In this document: positions 10,677 to 20,609 of the stretch, one piece after another | How the letters are laid out: the number at the start of each line of letters is the position of its first letter | Numbering within the stretch: the first letter of the stretch is position 1 | Origin: DATBVX01 sp963696675 | Lineage (GTDB): Bacteria > Pseudomonadota > Gammaproteobacteria > Steroidobacterales > Steroidobacteraceae | Assembly (NCBI GenBank): GCA_963696675.1 | Contig: CAVOLM010000058.1 | Coordinates: 1-64,000 of the forward strand | Length of the DNA: 64,000 bases | Direction of reading: 5' to 3' | Notes under the pieces: model-generated | Told to the model about the DNA's origin: nothing | Database searches by the model: none | Seen by the model: the letters and a program-made list of their open reading frames with translations, nothing else | Program-made: the position numbers and the translations under genes

Positions 10677-11609
10677 TCACAATCGGCGCGCGACGCCGCG
10701 GTCGGACTTCTTCTCGGCTTCTAAGCGGTGCCATTCAATTGTGCGTGCAAGCCCCTGTTGCAGCGGAGTCTGTGCTCGACCAACCGATCAGCGAACGCGT
10801 TTGCGCCACGTTCGCGACCCGAACGACTTCGTGCGGCGGCGCGGCGGCGCATGTCGAAGGACGGGTCTTCCGCAGATCCCATGATCCGGAAGATGCACCG
10901 CACGACTTCGCCGACGGACACGAGCTCGCCGGAGCCGATGTCGACGGTGCGTCCCCTCCACGTCCGGCGCCGAAGCGAGGGTTATCAGACCGCTCACCGC
11001 GTCATCGATGTAGACCCAGTCGACCTGCCGGGACTCGCTCTTGAATCGGGGTGTGACGCCCGAGAGAAGCGATTCGATGGTGTAGGGTATGAGCTTGCCG
11101 CTGCCCGCCTGACCCGGTCCATAGGCCAGGAAGACCCGGCCGTGCACGACCGGCAGCCCATAGAGCTCAGTGAACATCTTGCCGTACGCCCTCGCGGCCC
11201 ACTTCGATGCCGCGTACGGTGACCCGAGGCTGGGAAGCGCGTCACCGATCTCGGGCTCCTCGAGCGAAGCCGCCATGATGAAGCGCCGGCATCCCAGTTC
11301 CGCGGCACACACCATCGCGTTGACCGCGGTCACGAGGTTGTCATTGAGCGAGGGAATGACGTGATCGAGTCCAGCCGCGGTGGTCACGTGCCCCGCGAGA
11401 TGAAATACGAGCTCTGGTCGCGCGCGCCTGAACGCGGCGCGTAACTGCGCCAGATCGGCTGCATCGGCCAGCAGTGCTTGCGCGCCCTCGCACGGGTCCG
11501 CACTCGGGTGACGCCCAAGGGCCCAGACTTCGGCTCCGTTCGCGGCCAGCGCCCGACAGAGATGCCTGCCGAGAAACCCGCCGGCGCCCGTAACGAGCAC
11601 GCTCTGCAA
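10677..11609 (-). CDS. NAD-dependent epimerase/dehydratase (extended SDR), frameshifted near the 3' end
   Basis: Extended SDR acting on a nucleotide sugar. It has the N-terminal Rossmann motif VTGAGGFLG, the segment VFHLAGHVTTAAG, the catalytic YAASK (around residue 150), and the family's FVYGPG-like turn (VFLAYGPGQAGSGKL) and VDWVYIDDAVSG. After about residue 218 the frame changes at least twice; the tail continues as ELVSVGEVVRCIFRIMGS and ends in a third frame with ARTIEWHRLEAEKK, stop at 10677-10679. Repaired length is about 310 residues, normal. The substrate cannot be read from sequence. Context (cytidylyltransferase, UDP-sugar dehydrogenase, C-methyltransferase) suggests a modified sugar. 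It starts 4 bases after the stop of the 11613 gene. Confidence 0.75.
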
Positions 11610-11612
11610 GCA

Positions 11613-12520
11613 TCAGCTCCGCTCGGCGACCGGTTGCGGATGACCGTTCCAGTACTGCTGGATCACTTCGTCCGGCAGGTGGGCGAGATCGGTACCTCGC
11701 AGGTAGTCACCCATGGTGGTTCCGGTGCAGCGCGAGTCCACGTTCCTGGCGCCGCGAGCGGCGCGTGCATCGTCGAGGTGCACGGTACGGAAGTCGATGC
11801 TGTAACGGGTCAGGCCGGATTCATTGGGTATGGTCGAGTGCAGCTGCGCGGCCGAGAATGCCAGCAGGCCTGCTACGGGTGTCAGCACACTGACGGCCGG
11901 CTCCGCTTCGAGAGGCTCCTCGGGATGCGGCTGTTCGCGCGTGTCGGTACCGATCTGTGCAGCGGCCGCAAAGCGGCTGTGCGCCACCCAGTCCTGGTAG
12001 TTGTAGCGTGCCGAGCCGTTGCGCAGCGGTCGGCTCCAGTAATTGGCGTGAAACGCCATCGCGTTCGCGGGCACGATCTCGTACACCGGCAGCCACCAGT
12101 TGATCTGGCACATGGGCGCCGAATACCAGGTGTCGCGGTGTGCGTGGAAGGCATACGCAATGCCGGTCGTCAGATAGCCGCCGCTCGTCGAGCTGCGCAG
12201 TCGGGGCACGTCGAAGTAAGTGCGCTCGAGGATCGCAGCCCAGCTCCGTCAGCAGTCGGCCGATGAGCTCCTTGCAGCGCGGGTCGTGAATGAAGCGCGG
12301 CTTGACCTCTGCGCAGGATGCGGGCGAACTCCTGCACCGGCAGGTGATGTTGCGCCTCGCGCGGATCGTGGCCCGCGAACGCGCCCTCGAGCATCTCGCG
12401 CGCCACTCCGCAGAGTCGCAGCACCGTCTCCCCGGGTGAATACACGAACAGATCGCCGGCGTAGATGGCCGCTCGGCGCTCGTCATCAGCCATTTTTCGA
12501 TCGAACCAGACATTGAGCAT
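11613..12520 (-). CDS. PhyH-like Fe(II)/2-oxoglutarate oxygenase-type protein (frameshifted)
   Basis: Start chosen at ATG 12520 (MLNVWFDRKMADDERR). Two frame changes around 12215-12310 link three ORF pieces into about 302 residues. The central part reads TGIAYAFHAHRDTWYSAP, giving an HxD pair (H-R-D). A distal His lies in AAQLHSTIPN and is followed by LTRYSIDFRTVHLDD. This H-x-D...H layout and the R near the C-terminus match phytanoyl-CoA dioxygenase-like cupins that use Fe(II) and 2-oxoglutarate. I infer hydroxylation or oxidation of a sugar or acyl group on the operon's product; the metal ligands are assigned by eye only. It is flanked by the cytidylyltransferase (15 bases upstream) and an SDR (4 bases downstream). 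Confidence 0.6.
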
Positions 12521-12534
12521 CGTCGTCTCCCGCT

Positions 12535-13312
12535 TCACCTTTTCCAGACCATCCATGGACAGTTGCCTTGAGCTTCCATACGGTCAAGTGTGATCTTGTC
12601 CTTGTAGGTGTCCATCGCCATCCAAAAGCCCTCGTAGCGATACGTGGCGAGCAGCCGCTCGGCGCACAGACGCGCAAACGGTTGCTCCACCAGTTCCTCG
12701 CCCTCGTTCAGATAATCGAATATCTGCCGTTTCATGACGAAGAAGCCGCCGTTGATCATGAACTGTGCATCGCGAATCGCGCCGATCCGCGTCACGTAGC
12801 CATCGGGGCCCGACTCGACGGCATGAAAGCTCATCCAGGAGCGCACCGACGCGAAGCTGGCGACGCAATTCTTGGCCTTGAAGTCCGCGATCATCTGATC
12901 GAGGGGCAGATCGGACAGACCGTCCGAGTAGTTGGCGAGAAACATCTCATCGTTGGCAAGGAACTTGCGCGCGCGCAGCAGGCGCTGACCCACGTTGGCA
13001 GTGCATGCCGGTGTCGAGAAAGGTGATACGCCAGTCCTGGATGTCGGTCTCGAGCGGCTCGATCCGGCGGCCCCCTTCGCTCATGACGAAATCGTTCGAC
13101 ATGCACTCGTTATACTTCAGGAAAAACTCACGGATCATGTCGCCGCGATAGCCGAGGCAGAGGATGAAATCCTTGTGCCCGTGGTGCGCGTAGTAGCGCA
13201 TCAGGTGCCACAACAGAGGCCGAAAGCCTACATTGACCAGTGGCTTCGGAATCGTCTCCGAGTGCTCTTTCAGCCGCGTCCCCAGGCCCCCGCAGAAAAG
13301 CACGACCTTCAT
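12535..13312 (-). CDS. Sugar-1-phosphate nucleotidyltransferase, RfbF (glucose-1-phosphate cytidylyltransferase)-like
   Basis: The N-terminus MKVVLFCGGLGTRLKEHSET followed by IPKPLV is the nucleotidyltransferase signature. The next segments (PLLWHLMRYYAHHGHKDF, LCLGYRGDMIREFF) match the glucose-1-phosphate cytidylyltransferase branch. The frame changes near 13000 (dropping one T gives GMHANVGQRL) and continues through ANYSDGLSDLPLD and GGFFVMKRQIFDYL to the stop at 12535. Repaired length is about 259 residues, as in RfbF. It would make CDP-glucose or a related CDP-sugar from CTP. The ATG overlaps the stop of the DUF4910 gene (ATGA), so the two are translationally coupled. No standard partner RfbG or RfbH is seen in the window. 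Confidence 0.8.
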
Positions 13313-14683
13313 TTCACGGCCTCGCTGCGTCCCCCGGAGAATGTGACGGTCTCCCCCGCGCTCAGCGGGCGTACGAGCTTCGCCTCGAGGAGGGCCCGGG
13401 CCGCGCTCTCGATGAGCGCGAACGGCAGGGCTGACTTCAGCGCGATGTCAAGCAGGTCTGCGCTGCCGTCAGACTGGTTCAGCACCCAAAGCACCGCGTG
13501 CTCGAATTCGCTTGGATTGTGCCCACCCGTGGAGCGGAACAGTCCGCGTGGACCCAGCCGCGGCTCGCAACGCGGCAATAGATTGAGATAGCGCTGATTG
13601 CCCTCGAGGCTCGACAGGATCTCCTCGCAGGCCTGCAAGGATTCTGCCAGTGCCCGCGCCGATACGAACTGCAGATCATCGGCGGATGTGTGGTATTCGG
13701 GGTAGCGGCCGTTCGGCGTGCGCGTCAGACGTCCCACCGCCAGATTGAAGCCCGGTGAGCAGAACTGCCGCTCGTCATAACCATAGGGTGAAAAATTCTC
13801 GCAGCTGCTGCCCGCGTGCCGGCGCAAGGCGTATTCGACCACGCGATCCACCTCGGCGCTACCGCGTCGACTGCGCTTGTAGGTGAAGCCGCCCGCATCG
13901 CCCAGCGATGCCAGCACCAAGCCATGCCGTATGCGCTCCACGCTCGTTCTCGTTCACGCTGAGCCACGCAATCGAACCAATCGTCGCGGGCCCAAACACG
14001 AAGCGATAGCTGTAGCGGCGTTTGCGTTGTGAAACCTGGCCGGCCAGGAGCGTTGCGACCGCGATCGCCGACAGATTGTCGTTGCACAGGGACGGATGAC
14101 AGATGTGCGTATAGATAAGTACCTCGTCCTCGATCTCGCCCGGTAGCCTCAGTTCCGCGAAGGTGAGCTCGCCCGGCTCGAGGCTCGAGTCGATGCACAC
14201 CTCGTATTCAGCATCGCGCAGGGTCTGCAGCTGCGCGTGCGACAGACAGAAGCCCCAGCTCTCGCGATAGTAGCTGGTGCGATAGGGCACCCAGTCGGGA
14301 GATTGCGGCAGGCTGTGCAGGTGCGGGCGAAGCTCCTGCAACGTCATACGCGCGTGCACCGGCACCGAATAGTTGACGACATGCAGGTTGCTCTTGCGGA
14401 AGTCCACCACGCGCCGTCCGGCAGCGTCCTTGATGTAGGCATCGCGGATATTCCACTCGCGTGGAATTTCCCAGTCGAAAACGCGCGTGCCGGTCGGCAG
14501 CGCGGTGCGCTCGAGCGGGATGTAGCGCTCGAGCATCTGCAGGGTGTCACGCACTCCCTGCCCGGTGATGCTGCGACAGATCGGGTAGAGCTCCCGACCA
14601 GCGCGTACAACCATGCGCCGCGCTCTTCGGCACGCTGCCCTGGCAAGGTGGCGTTGGAAACGGGGATGTGCGAGTGTTTGCAT
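13309..14683 (-). CDS. DUF4910 aminopeptidase-like (M28-related) protein with C-terminal winged helix, frameshifted
   Basis: Matches the DUF4910/DUF2172 family. Landmarks are ELYPICRSITGQGVRDTL near residue 32, DWEIPREWNIRDAYI, NYSVPVHARM, and the putative metal site YTHICHPSLCNDNLS. The frame changes near 13930 (one extra G) and resumes as ERIRHGLVLASLGDAGGFTY. The next part (NFSPYGYDERQFCSPGFNL, YPEYHTSADDL) carries further His/Asp residues typical of M28-like zinc folds. The last ~80 residues look like a small winged helix. Repaired length is about 458 residues. Family members occur in sugar-biosynthesis clusters, but their reaction is not established; deacylation of a sugar amide is one possibility. 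It overlaps the cytidylyltransferase by 4 bases and follows the dehydrogenase by 15. Confidence 0.75.
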
Positions 14684-14698
14684 GGTGTCGTGCGCGTG

Positions 14699-16030
14699 TC
14701 AGCGCCCGATTCCTTCGTACCGGGCAAAAGCCGACGGATCGAGCATCCGACGACCGTCCACGACCAGGGGCGCGCTGGACGCGCCGCCGAGCAGCTCCTC
14801 GAGCTCCTGGAACTCCGGCCAGCGGGTGACGAGCACGACGATCGCGGCGCCCTCGACCGCGCTTGCGAGCGATGGCGCCAGGCGCACGCCCTCAAGGACT
14901 TCCTGATTCGACGGGCGCGCCACCGGATCGTAAGCCGTTACGCGCGCGCCCGCGACCTTGAGAGAGCGAATGATCGGAAACGCCGGGGACTCGCGCACAT
15001 CGTCGGTGTCGGGTTTGAAGGCCAGGCCGAGCACCGTGACCGGCACATCCCGCAGGTCGGGGAGATGCCGTGCAATCAGCCGCATCACTTCGCCCGGCTG
15101 GCTGCGGTTGACGGCGAGCACGCTGCGAAGCAACGGCATGTCGAGATCGTAGCTTGCCCCCTGGGCAACCAGGGCCGTCACGTCCTTCGGCAGGCAACTG
15201 CCACCAAACCCACAGCCCGCTTCCAGAAAGGCCGCAATGGGAGCCGTGATCTGCTCCCCCGAGGGCAGGCGGCTGGTGAAGTACGCCGACTGGTGCACGC
15301 CGCGCGTCACGTCGCGCACATCGATTCCGCCCACGGCTGAACACAAGCGCCCCAGCTCGTTGGCGAGCGAAATCATCGTCGCCAGCGTCACGTTGGAGGC
15401 GTACTTGATCATCTCCGCCGTGCGGTTGTTGGTCAGGATGAGCGGCACCGCATCGAAGTCCCGATACACCGCTGCAGCAGTTCGTGAGTGCGCCCATCGA
15501 TGCCTCCCAGCACGATACGATCGGGATGCATGAAGTCGCGCACGGCCGTGCCCTCGGTGAGGAATTCCGGGTTCATACCCAGGCCGAACGCCTCCCCGCT
15601 GCGTTTGCCGGCGCCCTCCTCCAGGCAGCGCTTCACGACTGTGTCGGTGGTGCCAGGGATCACCGTGCTCTTGACAATCACTGCGTGATACTCGATTCTT
15701 GTGACGTAGCGCCGCCCCTATCTCGTGGCGGCCTGCTCGACGAAGCGCAGGTCGATGCGCCCCTCGGTGGCAGGCGTTCCCACCGCGATGAACGTGACGT
15801 CCGACTCACCGACCGCCTTGTCCAGATTCGACGTCGCGCGCAGCCGCGATCCCGACCGTTTCCCTCAGCAGCTCCGGCAGTCCCTCCTCGTGGATGGGCG
15901 CCTTAGCTGCATTGATCATGTCGACCTTCTGCGGATCGACGTCGATGCAAACCACGTCGTGCCCGCGCGCGGCCAGACAGGCCCCGGTCACGAGCCCGAC
16001 ATACCCGGTGCCTACAATCGATACTCTCAT
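14699..16030 (-). CDS. UDP-glucose 6-dehydrogenase-type nucleotide-sugar dehydrogenase (frameshifted)
   Basis: NAD-dependent oxidation of a UDP-hexose to the uronic acid. The N-terminus MRVSIVGTGYVGLVTGACLA carries the Rossmann loop. The middle has VKSTVIPGTTDTVVKRCLEE and GMNPEFLTEGTAVRDFMHPD. The catalytic Cys lies in GCGFGGSCLPKDVTALV, and the C-terminal domain has LGLAFKPDTDDVRESP. Frame changes near 15475, 15690, 15720 and 15850 split it. Repaired length is about 443 residues, normal for Ugd. It starts immediately after the TAG of the SDR at 16031 and ends 15 bases before the DUF4910 gene. A second, GDP-mannose-type dehydrogenase lies at 48967-50288, so the locus seems to make two kinds of uronic acid. 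Confidence 0.8.
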
Positions 16031-17188
16031 CTACGCGGCTTCGGCATACCGGTTGTAGTGATACCAGGTGAGTGAGCGCCGGATTCCCTCCTCGACCAAC
16101 ACCTCGGGGCGAAAATCCAGTTCGCGTGCGCGCCTTGTCGATCACCGGGCAGCGGCGGTTCGGATTGTCCACCAGGTATTCCGCCTCGGTGCTCTTGCCA
16201 AGCACGACTTTGCCGCGGTAGCCGAACAATTCCCGCGCCTGCTCCGTGACGCAGTCGCGCCAGGTCCGCGATGGAGATTTCCGGGCGATCGATGCCGATG
16301 TTGTACGGCCTCACCCGCACCGCCGCGCACCAGCACCTTGTAGTAGCCGACGATGGCATCGGTGGCATAACAGAAGGTGCGGGTCGGACTGCCGTCCGAC
16401 AGCATGACGATGTCGCGCCCGGCGAGCACGTCACGTGCAAAGTCGGGAATCACGCGCCCGTCGGTGATCTTCAGCCCCGGTCCGTAGTTATTGAACGGTC
16501 GCGCCATGCGGGTCGGAATGCCCTCGCTGCGCGCGAACACCACGCACAGTGTCTCCCCGAAGCGCTTCGATTCGTCATAGCAGGCGCGCGGCCCCGTGCA
16601 GGACACATTGCCGCGATACGTTTCCGGACGTGGGAATTGCCTCGGCCACCGGATCCCCGTAGATCTCGCTGGACGAGTAGAACAGAAATCCCTTTACCGG
16701 CCGGCCGGCGTCACGCTCGCTGCACGCTGTAGTTCAGTAGGTTGCGCAGGCCGTTGATATTGGCGTCGATGCACTTCACCGGCTGCGCGCGGTAGTAGGT
16801 CGGTGAGGCTATCCCGGCGGCGTGAATGATGTAGTCAAAATGACCCATATCGCCGGGCAGAGGTTGGATCATGTCCTGTCGTACAAGCGTCAGTCCTGCG
16901 GTGCCACGCAGTGCTTCCAGCCATGCAGGCACGCCCCGGGCGTAATTGTCGTACACCACGACCTCGATGCGTCCCCGAGTCGCATGCGACTTGTTCCAGT
17001 GCAGTGCGGCCTGCACAAGATAGTAGCCGAGAAAACCACCGCCGCCCGTAATCAGCAACCGCCCGCCGCTCAGTTCCCCGAACTCCCGCTCGAGGCGCGT
17101 ACAGATATTCTCGAGATCCGCGTCCAGCAATTGTTCAAGCGTCATCATGATCGCGCGCACCAGCTCCTCAGGCCACCGCCTCACTCAT
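16031..17188 (-). CDS. NAD-dependent sugar epimerase/dehydratase or UDP-glucuronate decarboxylase-like SDR (frameshifted)
   Basis: Extended SDR. It has an N-terminal helix (MMTLEQLLDADLENIC), then LLITGGGGFLGYYLVQAAL, IIHAAGIASPTYYRAQPVK, catalytic YDESKRFGE, ARPFNNYGPGLKITDGRV, CYATDAIVGYYKVL and the closing LDFRPEVLVEEGIRRSLTWY. The TAG is at 16031-16033. Frame changes lie near 17172, 16620-16720, 16280 and 16130. The ATG at 17188 overlaps the TGA of the PIG-L gene (ATGA); removing one G then joins MSEAV to the long ORF. Repaired length is about 385 residues. The family includes UDP-xylose synthase and dTDP-glucose 4,6-dehydratase. With the UDP-sugar dehydrogenase directly downstream, decarboxylation or epimerisation of a UDP-uronate is plausible but not proven. 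Confidence 0.75.
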
Positions 17189-17838
17189 AGAGAAATCTTA
17201 CGTACGTAGAACGCTTCCGCCAACCCGCTTGCCGAGTTGCATTCCATGCCGCGCAGTCGCAGAAGCGCGAAGAAAAGCTCGGGCGTGAACCAACGACGTT
17301 CACGTTGCGAAGCGAAGCAGGCCATCAACGTATCCACCTTGCGGCGTGGCTAGCGCTTCGGACAATGGCACATAGAAGTTCGGCCGGCCCAGGTCACCGT
17401 CGTATTTCGGAATCTCGTACTCCAGCAGCAGGTGATCACGAAACGCGTTCCAGGAGAGCTCATTGATCACTCGGTGATCCTGGTGCAGGTCATCGCGACA
17501 ATGCGTCAGCACGAGGTCGGGCTCAGATCGTGCTCTTAGGGCCTCGACCTCGTCCTTGATCGCGGCGATCTGAGCGGGGAAGAAGCTGTTGCGGAACGCC
17601 GAAAATCGCGAGATTGGTGCGCGCTGCACCTCCCAGCAGCGCCGCCGCGGCGCTGCGAGTCTCCGCATTGCGCTCCTTGGTACCCCCAAACACGTGCCAA
17701 TGAATTTCGATGCGCGGGATTGAGCTCGACCAGCGACATCAGCAGCCCAGCCGCGCCGATCTCGATATCGTCGCAGTGTGCGCCCAGGCACAGGACTCTG
17801 TGAATCTGACTGGCAAACGCGTGGCCGAATCGAAGCAT
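17185..17838 (-). CDS. PIG-L family N-deacetylase (frameshifted)
   Basis: Zinc-dependent N-deacetylase of the PIG-L/LmbE fold, acting on N-acetylated sugars or related amides. The N-terminus MLRFGHAFASQIHRVLCLGA runs into the metal motif AHCDDIEIGAAG. The second motif is THCRDDLHQDHRVINELSW (H-x-D-H). Frame changes occur in the 17600-17750 stretch and near 17320. The last frame reads ACFASQRERRWFTPELFFAL and ends AEAFYVRKISL, stop at 17185-17187. Repaired length is about 217 residues. Its start is 17 bases after the methyltransferase stop, and its stop overlaps the SDR start by 4 bases. It may expose an amine on the sugar that the other enzymes in this operon build. Confidence 0.75.
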
Positions 17839-17854
17839 CGGAACCTGTCCGCAC

Positions 17855-19167
17855 CTATTCCAGGACCGCACTTCCGGAATCGGCACGACGAAGCGGCCGC
17901 CCCAGCCTCGCACGTACGCGCAGGCTCGCTGACGATCTCCTCCTTCAGGTTCCACGGCAGGATGAGGACGTAGTCCGGGCGGCCTCTGCGATGCGTTCCG
18001 GGTGGCAGAATCGGAATGTGCGTTCCGGGCGTGTACTTGCCCTGTTTGTACGGGTTTGCGATCCACGGTGAAATCGAGGAAGTCGGTGCGAATGCCGCAG
18101 TAGTTGAGCAGCGTGTTGCCTTTGCCCGGAGCACCGTAGCCGACGATTCGCTTGCCCTGGCGCTTGGCGTCGATCAGGAATTCGAGCAGCTTGCGCTTGG
18201 TCTCTTGCACCTGCTCGCCGAAGTTCGCGTAGGTCTCGAGCCGCTCCGACACCGAGCTTCGCCTCGCGCGCCAGCAGCTCGCGCCGCGCGATCGGTCACG
18301 TGGCTTGCTGTCGTCCTCGGCGTGCCGACCGTAGATGCGCAGTGAGCCGCCGTGCGTCGGCAGCTCCTCGACGTCGAACAGCGATCAGGCCGTGATGCGC
18401 GAAGACACGCTCACCGTGGTGAACGAGAAGTAGCTGAAGTGCTCGTGATAGATCGTGTCGAACTGGTTCTCGGCGATCAGCCGGAACAGGTGCGGAAACT
18501 CCATCGTGATCACGCCGCCCGGCTTGAGCAGGATCTTCATGCCGGCGACGAAGTCGTTCAGGTCCGGCACGTGCGCCAGCACGTTGTTGCCAAGGAGCAG
18601 ATCGGGCCGTCCGTACTGCGCAGCGATGCGTCGCGCCGCTTCGCGTCCGAAGAAGCACGACCTCGGTGCGGACGCCTTTGCCGATCGCGACCTGGGCCAC
18701 GTTCGCGGCCGGCTCGATACCCAGCACCGGAATCTGCCGGGCGACGAAGTGCTGCAGCAGATAGCCGTCGTTGCTCGCGATCTCGGTGACCAGGCTGCGA
18801 GCCGTCGATGCCGAACCGGCCGGCACATCAGGTCGGCGTAGCGGCGCGCGTGTTCGACCCAGGAATCCGCGTAGGACGAGAAATAGGCGTATTCGGTGAA
18901 GATGTCCTGCGGCGCCACGAACTCCTGCAGTTGCACCAGCCAGCACTCGCTGCAGACGAGCGCGTGCAGCGGATAGAAGGGCTCCATGGCGTTGAGCTGC
19001 TCGGGTTTGATGTGGGTCTGGCACAGCGGTGACATCCCGAGATCCACGAAGCTGTCCCGCAAGGGAGCTGAGCAGAAGCGACAGCGTGCTCCGAAGGCAG
19101 CGACCTCGCCGGGCTGGGCGAGCGTGTCTGGACCGGAAGGTACGGCGGTCTGAAGGGCGTGTTTCAT
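17855..19167 (-). CDS. Sugar C-methyltransferase (NovU/TylCIII-like, SAM-dependent), frameshifted
   Basis: First gene of the operon. The N-terminal zinc-binding domain has CRFCSAPLRDSFVDLGMSPLC (two Cys in CxxC spacing) and LVCSECWLVQLQ. It is followed by FTEYAYFSSYADSWVEHARR and then a SAM-binding core, partly scrambled by frame changes. The sequence resumes as DLLLGNNVLAHVPDLNDFV and GVITMEFPHLFRLI, and the C-terminal domain has KRIVGYGAPGKGNTLLNYCG and RFVVPIPEV. These are the landmarks of the zinc-binding Methyltransf_13/14 family, which methylates carbon atoms of nucleotide-linked keto-sugars. The start at 19167 (MKHALQTAVPSG) is chosen over the 19257 ORF start because the extra 30 residues are basic and unconserved-looking. 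Stop at 17855 after IPEVRVLE. Repaired length is about 430 residues. Confidence 0.75.
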
Positions 19168-19657
19168 ACGGGCGCCTGAGCGCTCCTGACCTTGGGTCTG
19201 ACCGCGGGCAGAGTTAGTGCCCGGTGGTCGTCGTTGTTTTCGGCTCCCGCGGCGCATCTGATTGATTGAATTAGCCGCCTCGAGCCGTTTTTGCTGGCGC
19301 GATCATGACTTGCAGCAACGGCTGGCGATGTTATCGCAGTCACACTAATGCCCAGCCTCTCCGCGCCGACGCAGCAGGCTTTGGTCGACGGGAGCAAGTG
19401 GGGGGTCGACCTATGCCGGCCCCGGCCTCGGGCGGCCCGCAACGGATTATGTCAAGCGATATCATTGCACGTACAGCGCGCAGCACCTACGCGGGTGACC
19501 AGCGCCCGGGCGAGCGGGCGGGTCCGCCTCGGGATTAGCACGCTGTTGTGTGACCGTGATTCCTGACTCACATTGGGGCTTCTATACAATCCGCACAAAC
19601 ATGGATCGCGCTGGACCGCGAAGCGGGTCATCCTGAACCCGCGTTAGGCCAGAACCA
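19168..19657. other. Intergenic region between divergent operons
   Basis: 490 bases without a convincing gene, separating the minus-strand operon that begins at 19167 from the plus-strand GT2 at 19658. Short ORFs here have no coding character. The right third holds a sigma70-like promoter for GT2 (listed separately). I see no RNA gene or clear terminator. Minus-strand promoter elements for the methyltransferase operon must lie here, but I cannot place them. Confidence 0.5.
19563..19590 (+). promoter_or_regulatory. Candidate sigma70 promoter for the GT2-ligase-decarboxylase genes
   Basis: CTGACT at 19563-19568 (four of six to TTGACA) and TACAAT at 19585-19590 (five of six to TATAAT), with a 16-base spacer. 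A transcript would begin near 19597, about 60 bases before the ATG at 19658. The local sequence is AT-richer than its surroundings. Confidence 0.35.
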
Positions 19658-20569
19658 ATGAATCGAACTCCGGACACCCCACTCGTCAGCATCGGAATGC
19701 CGCTCTACAACTCAGAGAGCTGGGTCGCGGACTCGATCGAATCGATCCTCCAGCAGAGCGAACAGGACTTCGAGCTGATCATTTCGGACAACGCCTCCAC
19801 CGATCGTTCTTACGCGATCGCCGAGCAGTATGCGCGGCGCGATCCTCGCATCCGACTCTTCCGCCAAGAGACCAACTCGGGCGCACCGGCTAACTATCGA
19901 TTCGTAGCCGGACACGCCCGCGCGCGCCACTTCAAGTGGGCGACGTCCAGCGATCTGCTCAGCGTCAATTTTCTGTCCGAGTGCGTGCACTCGCTCGAGG
20001 CGCACCCTGAGGCGGTGCTCTGCTACGGGCAAACCCGGCTGTTCACGAACTCCATCGCCGATTCCAAGGACTATGAGGATGGCCTGCAACTCGGCATGGC
20101 CGACCCCGTCGAAAGGTTCGCGTGCGTCACGGATCGCCTGGGCTTCAACAATGCCATTAACGGAGTGATTCGGCGCGACGCGCTCATGCGCACGTCGATC
20201 ATGCCCGATTGTTACTCCTGCGATAATTTGGTGGTCGCTGAGCTTGCCTTGTCCGGCACGATCATCGAGAACCGCTCCGCCATCTTTTATCGGCGCATGA
20301 GCCCCGAGGCTTCCACAAAACTCAAGAGCGCACAGCAGATTCGCCTTCACTACTTTCCGGTGCCGCGCATCGGAATGCTCTTTCAGCACTGGCAACTCTG
20401 TACACATTACTCGTCCGCCGTCTGGCGTGCCTCGCTTTCGTTAGGACAACGCAGCCGTCTTTTCATGCGGACTCTGAAGATGTGGTATTGGAGCGTGCCT
20501 GACCTGCTGGCAGACATCCGGACGGCCTGGCAACTCATGCGGCACCGACATACCAGCGCCGACGCCTGA
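19658..20569 (+). CDS. Family 2 glycosyltransferase
   Basis: An intact 303-residue GT-A type glycosyltransferase. It opens TPLVSIGMPLYNSESWVADS, followed by ILQQSEQDFELIISDNASTD, both hallmarks of GT2. The usual DxD site is not clearly placed; a CDNLVVAEL segment near residue 187 sits where the acceptor-side acidic residue is expected. It should transfer a sugar from a nucleotide donor to a lipid-linked intermediate at the inner face of the membrane. It has no membrane segments of its own apart from a weakly hydrophobic, aromatic tail. It lies 40 bases before the exosortase-A-type ligase, probably in one transcript. Confidence 0.85.
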   Translation: MNRTPDTPLVSIGMPLYNSESWVADSIESILQQSEQDFELIISDNASTDRSYAIAEQYARRDPRIRLFRQETNSGAPANYRFVAGHARARHFKWATSSDLLSVNFLSECVHSLEAHPEAVLCYGQTRLFTNSIADSKDYEDGLQLGMADPVERFACVTDRLGFNNAINGVIRRDALMRTSIMPDCYSCDNLVVAELALSGTIIENRSAIFYRRMSPEASTKLKSAQQIRLHYFPVPRIGMLFQHWQLCTHYSSAVWRASLSLGQRSRLFMRTLKMWYWSVPDLLADIRTAWQLMRHRHTSADA

Positions 20570-20609
20570 TGCCGGCTCGGTACACCCTGCGCATGCCCGA
20601 GCCTCGCGA

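Noticed and set aside
14237..15340. 367-codon plus-strand ORF
   Set aside because: Antisense to the DUF4910 and dehydrogenase genes, whose motifs are unambiguous on the minus strand.
19541..19556. TAGCACGCTGTTGT as a sigma54 promoter for GT2
   Set aside because: Spacing between the two elements is one base short and the -12 element lacks GC; the sigma70-like site just downstream fits better.
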